Below are positions 15,121-19,815 of a stretch of 19,815 nt of DNA, one piece after another (positions within the stretch are counted from its first letter, which is position 1; every line of letters begins with the position of its first letter). Source of the DNA: Thiohalophilus sp046483665 (GTDB taxonomy: Bacteria; Pseudomonadota; Gammaproteobacteria; UBA6429; Thiohalophilaceae); NCBI RefSeq assembly GCF_046483665.1, contig NZ_JAWOCR010000006.1, positions 1 through 19,815 on the forward strand, written 5' to 3'. The translations under genes were made by a program, and so were the position numbers. Under the pieces are notes generated by a model that saw only the letters and a program-made list of their open reading frames with translations, was not told the DNA's origin and made no database searches.

Positions 15121-15984
15121 GAACAATGCCAGAATCTCGCCGGCGCTGTTGCGCTTTTTGCCGTTGCAGCTTATATAGCGCTGCACCTTGAAGCGTTTGT
15201 TTTTATTCGCCTGTTGATAGATTTTGCGGGTGTAGGCAGTGTTGTGATTGGAGATTAATACCGGGATGTTGCGCCCGGCACAGTTTTGCGCCAGGTCGGC
15301 CAGCTGTTGTTGATCGTCCAGGCTGAAGCCGCCGGCGCTGTAGGTGGTGAAGTTGGCGGAAGGCGACAGCGGTACATAAGGCGGATCGCAATAGATAACA
15401 TCGCCCGTCCGGGCCTGTTGCATGGTCTGTTCAAAATCCCCCAGCAGGAACTCGGCGCATTGGGCCCGCTGGTGAAAGGCGAACATTTCCTTTTGCGGAA
15501 AGTAGGGGCGCTTGTAACGGCCGAAGGGCACGTTGAAACCACCGCTGGCGTTATAACGGCACAGGCCGTTGTAACCGTGGCGGTTCAGGTAGACAAACAG
15601 GGCGGCGCGCAAACGGGGCTCATCGCATTCATTGAACTGATCGCGCAGCCGGTAATAGCGTTTTTCCTGATTGTTGCGGGGTATGAAATACTGGCCGCAA
15701 TAATCGATGAATCCGGTTCCTTCCTGCTTGAGCAGGTTGTACAGGCTGATTAGATCGGCATTGCTATCGCTGAGCAAATAGCGATCGTAATCGCTGTTGA
15801 GAAACAGCGCGGCCGAGCCGGCGAAGGGCTCCACCAGGCGCTCGCCCTCCGGCAGCATGGGCAGGATATGTTCCAGAATCCGGAACTTGTTGCCCGCCCA
15901 TTTGAGAAACGGTCGCTGGGGTGTCGGCGGAGTTGGTCGACCGGCTTTGCGTAATGGCGCCATGGCAGCGGAGCTGACAGCCAT
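15115..15984 (-). CDS. dam: Dam-type DNA adenine-N6 methyltransferase
   Basis: This 289-residue D12-class methylase transfers methyl from S-adenosylmethionine to adenine, most likely in GATC. Visible motifs are RPFLKWAGNK (about 24-33), the AdoMet site LVEPFAGSAALFLN (50-63), YNASGGFNVPFGRYKRPYFP, the catalytic DPPY (200-203) and NHNT near the target-recognition end. Length and order resemble E. coli Dam (278 residues) with an N-terminal extension of about 18 residues. The ATG at 15984 overlaps the argA stop as TGATG and has AAGGA 8 bases upstream, so it is the likely start; Met8 is an alternative. No restriction endonuclease gene adjoins it. A restriction-modification methylase of the same class cannot be excluded. 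Confidence 0.88.
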   Translation of the reverse strand: MAVSSAAMAPLRKAGRPTPPTPQRPFLKWAGNKFRILEHILPMLPEGERLVEPFAGSAALFLNSDYDRYLLSDSNADLISLYNLLKQEGTGFIDYCGQYFIPRNNQEKRYYRLRDQFNECDEPRLRAALFVYLNRHGYNGLCRYNASGGFNVPFGRYKRPYFPQKEMFAFHQRAQCAEFLLGDFEQTMQQARTGDVIYCDPPYVPLSPSANFTTYSAGGFSLDDQQQLADLAQNCAGRNIPVLISNHNTAYTRKIYQQANKNKRFKVQRYISCNGKKRNSAGEILALFK

Positions 15985-17315
15985 CAGTGCAGTTCCTTGA
16001 TGAATACCTTGGACTGGCGCTGGTAGTTATACAGCTGCTGGCGTTTGACCGGCAGGCTCTTGATATCCCCTGACCTGAAGCCGCGTTCGCGGAACCAGTG
16101 AGCGGTGCGGGTGGTCAGCACGAAAAGTTGCCTGACGCCGAGTTGACGGCAGGTTTTCTCCAGATACTGCAACAGGGCATCGCCCCGGCCCTGGTTACGA
16201 TAATCGGGATGCACCGCCAGACAGGCCAGTTCCCCCACCCGCTCGTCGATGAACGGGTAGAGCGCGGCACAGCCGATGATCATGCCGTCACGTTCGACCA
16301 CGGTGAAATGCTCTACCTCGGTCTCCAGTCGCTCACGTGAGCGGCGCACCAGAATGTCGTCCGTTTCCAGCGGTTTGATCAATTCCAGGATGCCGCCGAT
16401 GTCGTCGATGGTGGCGCGACGCAGATCTTCATACGGATCGTTACTGACCAGGGTGCCGCAACCGTCGCGAGTGAAAAGTTCCAGCAACAGGGCGCCGTCG
16501 GTATGGCGATTGATGATATGAGCCCGTTTGACTTCATGCCGGCAGGCATGCGTGGCACTGCGCAGGGCTTGCTGTTGTTCGGGTGTCAGTTTGTTGCTCC
16601 CCGACAGGAGTGTCTCGGCGTTGTCGGGCGTCAGTTCTCGTAACAATCGCTTGCGATTGTCTGTGATGCCCTTGCCGTCGATTAGCAGGATCAGTTTGTC
16701 GGCCTGCAACTGGCTGGCGGCGGCAGTGGCCACATCCTCGGCGCTGAGATTGAAAACTTCGCCGGTCGGGGAATAGCCGATGGGCGAGAGCAGGATCAGA
16801 TCATTATTATCCAGATGCTGGCGAATGGCGTCCCGATCCACCCGCCGGACCTCGCCGGTGTGACCGTAGTCCACGCCGTCGCGGACGCCCAGTGGCTGGG
16901 CAGTAACAAAATTACCCGACACCAGCCGGATGCGCGCTCCGGCCATGGGTGAATTGGCTACTCCCATAGAGAGCAACGCCTCGATATCGACACGAACACT
17001 ACCGGCGGCCTGCTTGACGCAATGCAGCGCTGTAGCGTCGGTCACCCGCAGACCGTTGACGTAGATCAGTTCGGCATCCCGGGACTTGAGACAGGTTTCG
17101 ATCTGCGGCCGGGTACCATGCACCAGCACCAGCTTGACGCCCAGACTGTTGAGCAGGGCCAGATCATGCACCAGTGGCGCAAACTGCTCGTCCGCCAGCA
17201 TCTCGCCCCCGAACGCGATCACGAACACCTTGCCGCGAAAGGCATTGATATAGGGCGAGGAGTCACGAAACCAGCGGACAAAATCGGTATCGGTGGGGGT
17301 TGCTTTGGGAGCCAT
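15984..17315 (-). CDS. argA: N-acetylglutamate synthase ArgA
   Basis: This 443-residue protein makes N-acetylglutamate from glutamate and acetyl-CoA, the first step of arginine synthesis. It has an amino-acid-kinase-like regulatory domain (about 1-290, with FRGKVFVIAFGGEML, KLVLVHGTRPQIE and IGYSPTGEVFNLSAEDVA) that binds arginine in the classical enzyme, and a GNAT acetyltransferase domain (about 295-443, with ACLAVHPDYRNQGRGDALL and HWFRERGF). Length equals that of E. coli ArgA. It overlaps dam by one base (TGATG), suggesting co-transcription. The ribosome-binding site before the ATG at 17315 is weak. Feedback inhibition by arginine is the family rule and is inferred here. Confidence 0.96.
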   Translation of the reverse strand: MAPKATPTDTDFVRWFRDSSPYINAFRGKVFVIAFGGEMLADEQFAPLVHDLALLNSLGVKLVLVHGTRPQIETCLKSRDAELIYVNGLRVTDATALHCVKQAAGSVRVDIEALLSMGVANSPMAGARIRLVSGNFVTAQPLGVRDGVDYGHTGEVRRVDRDAIRQHLDNNDLILLSPIGYSPTGEVFNLSAEDVATAAASQLQADKLILLIDGKGITDNRKRLLRELTPDNAETLLSGSNKLTPEQQQALRSATHACRHEVKRAHIINRHTDGALLLELFTRDGCGTLVSNDPYEDLRRATIDDIGGILELIKPLETDDILVRRSRERLETEVEHFTVVERDGMIIGCAALYPFIDERVGELACLAVHPDYRNQGRGDALLQYLEKTCRQLGVRQLFVLTTRTAHWFRERGFRSGDIKSLPVKRQQLYNYQRQSKVFIKELH

Positions 17316-17364
17316 CTGTCGTATCGGGTCAGGAGTGATTATCTGACGTTAGTATGACATAGAA

Positions 17365-17399
17365 ACAGGTTCTAGGTCCTAGGGGCTAGGTCCTAGGAA
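17365..17399. repeat. Heptad array, left arm (CTAGGTC type)
   Basis: Five in-register heptads upstream of argA are ACAGGTT, CTAGGTC, CTAGGGG, CTAGGTC and CTAGGAA. Confidence 0.88.
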
Positions 17400-17401
17400 T
17401 T

Positions 17402-17428
17402 GCCACGTGGGCTTTCAGCCCGCGTGGC
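17402..17428. repeat. REP-like hairpin (GCCACG / CGTGGC)
   Basis: GCCACG, a T-G wobble and GGGC pair with GCCC, G and CGTGGC around loop TTTCA, giving 11 pairs. It starts 3 bases after the left heptad arm. Confidence 0.75.
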
Positions 17429-17484
17429 CAAAATTGAATACTGGGGCCTTGGTTGTTGGGTTTTCGATGCTGATTAGAGGTTGT

Positions 17485-17514
17485 GTCACGCAGGCTGCCG
17501 CCAGCGTGACCTAC
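17485..17514 (-). repeat. REP-like element of the GTCACGC family, copy 3
   Basis: The arms GTCACGC and GCGTGAC are perfect, with an A-A mismatch, inner GGC/GCC and loop TGCC; CTAC follows. The stem is identical to copy 1 at 10427, and only the loop differs. Confidence 0.87.
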
Positions 17515-17527
17515 TCGAGGTTTCTTC

Positions 17528-17562
17528 CTGGGGCCTGGCCCCTGGTCTCTAGCCCCTCTTCT
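17528..17562. repeat. Heptad array, right arm (CTGGNNN type)
   Basis: Five in-register heptads are CTGGGGC, CTGGCCC, CTGGTCT, CTAGCCC and CTCTTCT. The unit CTAGCCC is the same as the first unit of the right arm at 12595. The array stops just before the stop codon of the SH3 protein gene. Confidence 0.8.
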
Positions 17563-17567
17563 TTATA

Positions 17568-18227
17568 TTACCAGGAGCTTTGCTTGCGCCAGCGGATACG
17601 CGGGATGAGCAGGCCGAGCAGCAGGCCGCCGAGCAGGACACCGGCGCCGGCGATGAACCATTCACGTTTGGCGCGATCCTTCAGAGCCTGATTTTCCTGA
17701 TTGAGGATCTGCAGTTCTTTTTCCAGGGCCACGTTTTTCTGTTGCAGCTCCCGATTTTCCTTGTCCAGTACGATCGGGCGGGCGGCGACCTCGCTGAGAT
17801 GATCGAGGCGGGTTTCGGCATCCTCGAGTTTGGCCTGCAACTCATCACGCCGGGTCGCCAGCTGGGCGCGTTCGGCCTGTACTTCGCTGAGAGCGCTGCG
17901 CAGTTTTTCGGTTTCATCCTGCAGATTATTCAGTTTGCGGGTGGCTTCATCCAGTTGCATGGCGGCGGTGGGTTCGTCCATCAGGTACTGGCTGCGAACC
18001 CAGCCTACGGTCCCGTCACTGGTGCGAACCCGGCTGTAACCCTCGTCATTGCTCTCCAGCACGTCCAGTCGGGTGCCGGTCGGGAGGGTTTTGAGAATCT
18101 GGTAAGTGTTTCCCTGACCGTTACGCAGGGTGATAATCAGTTTGTCTGATACATACTGATAGTCGGCAGCGTGGACGGCGGATGCGCAAGCACCAAGCAG
18201 CGCAAGGGCGATGAAGAACTGTCTCAT
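17568..18227 (-). CDS. TIGR04211/YgiM-type SH3 and coiled-coil membrane protein
   Basis: This 219-residue protein has a signal peptide (MRQFFIALALLGACASAVHA, cleavage after about residue 20), a bacterial SH3 domain (about 22-85, with DKLIITLRNGQGNTYQIL, GTRLDVLESND, GYSRVRTSDGTVGWVRSQYL), a long coiled coil (about 90-188, rich in Leu, Glu, Arg and Gln) and a C-terminal membrane segment (WFIAGAGVLLGGLLLGLLIP) with a basic tail. This is the architecture of the E. coli YgiM family. The SH3 part would lie in the periplasm and may bind cell wall. The precise role is not known. It is transcribed away from phoB; a hairpin with stem CCGGACT/AGTCCGG (18281-18299) lies in its leader. Confidence 0.9.
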   Translation of the reverse strand: MRQFFIALALLGACASAVHAADYQYVSDKLIITLRNGQGNTYQILKTLPTGTRLDVLESNDEGYSRVRTSDGTVGWVRSQYLMDEPTAAMQLDEATRKLNNLQDETEKLRSALSEVQAERAQLATRRDELQAKLEDAETRLDHLSEVAARPIVLDKENRELQQKNVALEKELQILNQENQALKDRAKREWFIAGAGVLLGGLLLGLLIPRIRWRKQSSW

Positions 18228-18280
18228 AGTCGTTTTCTGTCCTGCAGCGGTCTGTATTCTATTTTACTATGTATGGTATC

Positions 18281-18299
18281 CCGGACTACGACAGTCCGG
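18281..18299. other. Inverted repeat in the ygiM-like/phoB intergenic region
   Basis: CCGGACT and AGTCCGG form a 7-base-pair hairpin around ACGAC, about 55 bases upstream of the SH3 gene. It could be an operator or a leader hairpin; nothing decides between them. Confidence 0.4.
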
Positions 18300-18397
18300 A
18301 TGGCGATTGTATAGTCTAGCGCGAATTGCCTGGTGCGCGCCAAATCACATTTTGCCGGCTCGAAGGGGGCGTTCGGCCTGTCGTGTCGGCCCCGGGG

Positions 18398-18431
18398 CTG
18401 TCATATGGTTGTCATGTTGGTCGGCTGTAAT
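18398..18431 (+). promoter_or_regulatory. PHO box 1 and -10 of a PhoB-dependent phoB promoter
   Basis: CTGTCATATGGTTGTCAT (18398-18415) is a near-consensus PHO box: two 7-base CTGTCAT-like repeats 4 bases apart. Ten bases further, TGTAAT (18426-18431) fits a -10, which is the standard geometry of PhoB-activated promoters. Transcription would start near 18438. Confidence 0.8.
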
Positions 18432-18442
18432 GCCCGTGTCAT
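18425..18442 (+). promoter_or_regulatory. PHO box 2, overlapping the -10
   Basis: CTGTAAT-GCCC-GTGTCAT repeats the PHO-box pattern but with weaker half-sites. It covers the proposed -10 and start site. Confidence 0.5.
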
Positions 18443-18459
18443 GCAACAATTAACGGTTA

Positions 18460-18477
18460 TTGTCACCGGAGTGTCAC
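18460..18477 (+). promoter_or_regulatory. PHO box 3, overlapping the phoB ribosome-binding site
   Basis: TTGTCAC-CGGA-GTGTCAC has the correct 11-base period of the two half-sites, and the CGGAG in its middle is the likely ribosome-binding site of phoB. The site ends 7 bases before the ATG. Confidence 0.5.
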
Positions 18478-18484
18478 GAATCCC

Positions 18485-19183
18485 ATGAGTCAGGACATTA
18501 CCATCTTGGTCGTCGAGGACGAGACGGCTATTCGGGAAATGCTCGGATATACCTTGCAACGGGCCGGTTTCCGGGTGATAGAGGCCGGAGATACCCGTGA
18601 GGCGAGCGAACAGTTGAACGAGCAACTGCCGGATCTGATGCTGCTGGACTGGATGCTGCCCGGGATCAGTGGGGTGGAATTTGCCAAACGTTTGCGCCGG
18701 GATGAGGCCACGCGGGAATTGCCGGTCATTATGCTTACAGCACGCGGCGAGGAAGAGAGCAAATTGCGCGGTTATGAAGCCGGCATTGACGATTATGTGA
18801 CCAAGCCGTTTTCCACCCAGGAACTGGTGGCGCGGATCCGCGCGGTACTGCGTCGCAGCAGCGCCAGTCGGGAAACGTCCGAAACAGTCGAGATTGCCGG
18901 TTTGAGTCTGGATACGGCCAGTCACCGGGTGAGCCTCAATGGCGAGCCCATCAACCTGGGGCCCACGGAATTTCGCCTCTTGCATTTTTTTATGACCCAC
19001 CCCGAACGGGTCTACAGCCGCGACCAGTTACTGGACCAGGTCTGGGGCAATCAGGTATATATCGAGGACCGCACCGTTGACGTGCATATTCGCCGCCTGC
19101 GCAAGGCACTCGAGCCCTATGGTTTCGAACGTCACGTACAGACCGTGCGCGGTGCCGGCTACCGGTTCTCCAAACAGGTCTGA
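18485..19183 (+). CDS. phoB: Phosphate regulon response regulator PhoB
   Basis: This 232-residue OmpR-family regulator has a receiver domain (1-120) with an intact phosphorylation site: Glu11/Asp12, phosphoacceptor Asp55 in LLDWMLPGISG, Thr85 and Lys107 in YVTKPF. The C-terminal winged helix (about 130-228) has GPTEFRLLHFFMTHPERVYSRDQLL, VYIEDRTVDVHIRRLRKAL and VRGAGYRFS. The LDWMLPG and PTEF motifs point to PhoB among the family. Under phosphate limitation PhoR phosphorylates it, and it activates uptake and scavenging genes. It is followed after 3 bases by phoR, and PHO boxes upstream show autoregulation. Confidence 0.95.
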   Translation: MSQDITILVVEDETAIREMLGYTLQRAGFRVIEAGDTREASEQLNEQLPDLMLLDWMLPGISGVEFAKRLRRDEATRELPVIMLTARGEEESKLRGYEAGIDDYVTKPFSTQELVARIRAVLRRSSASRETSETVEIAGLSLDTASHRVSLNGEPINLGPTEFRLLHFFMTHPERVYSRDQLLDQVWGNQVYIEDRTVDVHIRRLRKALEPYGFERHVQTVRGAGYRFSKQV

Positions 19184-19186
19184 GGG

Positions 19187-19815
19187 ATGCCCTATAACTG
19201 GACCAATGAGCTATGGCGGGTTATTACCAGTCTGCTGCTGGCGCTTTTCGTCGGTTGGTTGAGTGGTTATGTTCTGCTGGCCCTGTTGCTGGTCGTCTCC
19301 CTGTGGTTTATCAGTTACTTCGTCAGGCTGGCAAAACTGGATCACTGGTTGCGCTTCGATCGCAAGCAGGAACCGCCGCAGTCCAGCGGCTTGTGGGGCG
19401 AAGTATTCACCGGAATTTATCGCCTGCAGCAACGGGCCCGCAAGCGCAATAAACGTCTGGTTAAAGCGATTAACCGCTTTCGTGAGACTACCGCGGCGTT
19501 ACCCGACGGGGTGGTGATGTTGCGTGAAGCAGGAGAAATTGAATGGTGGAACGCCCAGGCCAGTCAGCTGTTACGCCTCAAATATCCGCAGGATGTGGGT
19601 GTAAGACTGGTCAACCTGCTGCGTCATCCGGATGTTTCCGCCTACTGGCGGGGAGAATGGCCGGATCAGCAGGTGACCATCCAGTCGCCGTATGACGATT
19701 CAATCCGGCTCAGTATTCGTGTAGTCGAATACGGCCAGAACCAGATGCTGGTGATCGTGCGTGACGTGACCCTGTTCGAGCAGGTCGAGCAGATGCGGCG
19801 TGATTTTATCAGCAA
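19187..19815 (+). CDS. phoR: Phosphate sensor histidine kinase PhoR (5' part, cut by window edge)
   Basis: The ATG at 19187 lies 3 bases after the phoB stop, with GAGGG overlapping the stop, and the frame is open to the right edge, so 209 residues are visible. Two close membrane segments occupy about residues 12-45 (VITSLLLALFVGWLSGYVLLALLLVVSLWFISYF), with essentially no periplasmic loop, as in PhoR. A cytoplasmic basic stretch and a PAS-like domain follow (about 95-195, with TTAALPDGVVMLREAGEIEWWNAQASQLL), and the region just before the phosphohistidine helix begins at VRDVTLFEQVEQMRRDFIS. The catalytic domains lie outside the window. It should act with PhoU and the Pst transporter, which are not visible. 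Confidence 0.93.
   Translation, partial: MPYNWTNELWRVITSLLLALFVGWLSGYVLLALLLVVSLWFISYFVRLAKLDHWLRFDRKQEPPQSSGLWGEVFTGIYRLQQRARKRNKRLVKAINRFRETTAALPDGVVMLREAGEIEWWNAQASQLLRLKYPQDVGVRLVNLLRHPDVSAYWRGEWPDQQVTIQSPYDDSIRLSIRVVEYGQNQMLVIVRDVTLFEQVEQMRRDFIS

Overview
The window looks like chromosomal DNA of a gammaproteobacterium. The clearest signs are the ArgA of classical length, the HAD / RppH / PtsP neighbourhood also known from Pseudomonas, a Dam-type methylase, a PhoB/PhoR pair preceded by PHO boxes, and a TIGR04211/YgiM-type SH3 protein. A free-living Chromatiales-like bacterium would fit, but the genus cannot be fixed from the sequence alone. No rRNA, tRNA, CRISPR array, transposase or phage gene was seen.

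Left third (1-6506, almost all on the minus strand): vitamin B12 uptake and activation. A cobalamin riboswitch (about 3502-3688, minus), preceded by a good sigma70-type promoter, controls btuB (outer-membrane receptor), tonB, a PduO-type cob(I)alamin adenosyltransferase, and the start of btuF, which runs off the left edge. These four genes are nearly end to end, with gaps of 2-5 bases. A second minus-strand group, from 7172 down to 4765, encodes a HAD-IB phosphatase, btuC and btuD. Together they cover uptake across both membranes and adenosylation; no corrin-ring synthesis gene is visible, so the window suggests salvage. A plus-strand orphan ParA ATPase (3905-4591) separates the two groups.

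Middle (6516-13058): the HAD phosphatase is divergent from rppH (mRNA 5'-pyrophosphohydrolase), followed by ptsP (EI-Ntr). A 357-base gene-free stretch packed with repeats follows, then an orphan GspE/PilB-type ATPase and, convergent to it, a receiver-only protein that has lost several phosphorylation-site residues.

Right third (13233-19815): a YdjM/DUF457 membrane protein, a vapBC toxin-antitoxin pair, then on the minus strand dam downstream of and translationally overlapping argA, then an SH3/coiled-coil membrane protein. The phoB-phoR pair closes the window; phoR is cut by the right edge. Three PHO-box-like sites lie in front of phoB.

The least ordinary feature is the repeat content between genes. 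Heptanucleotide arrays of the form CTRGNNN/CTAAGTA occur at 4606-4757, 12422-12629 and 17365-17562, and each of these regions also contains one or more hairpins bracketed by the heptads. A 26-base REP-like hairpin followed by CTAC/CTAT occurs three times (10427, 12534, 17485), with a compensatory base-pair change in one copy. Two copies of a palindromic element of about 76-98 bases flank the repeat-rich stretch before gspE.
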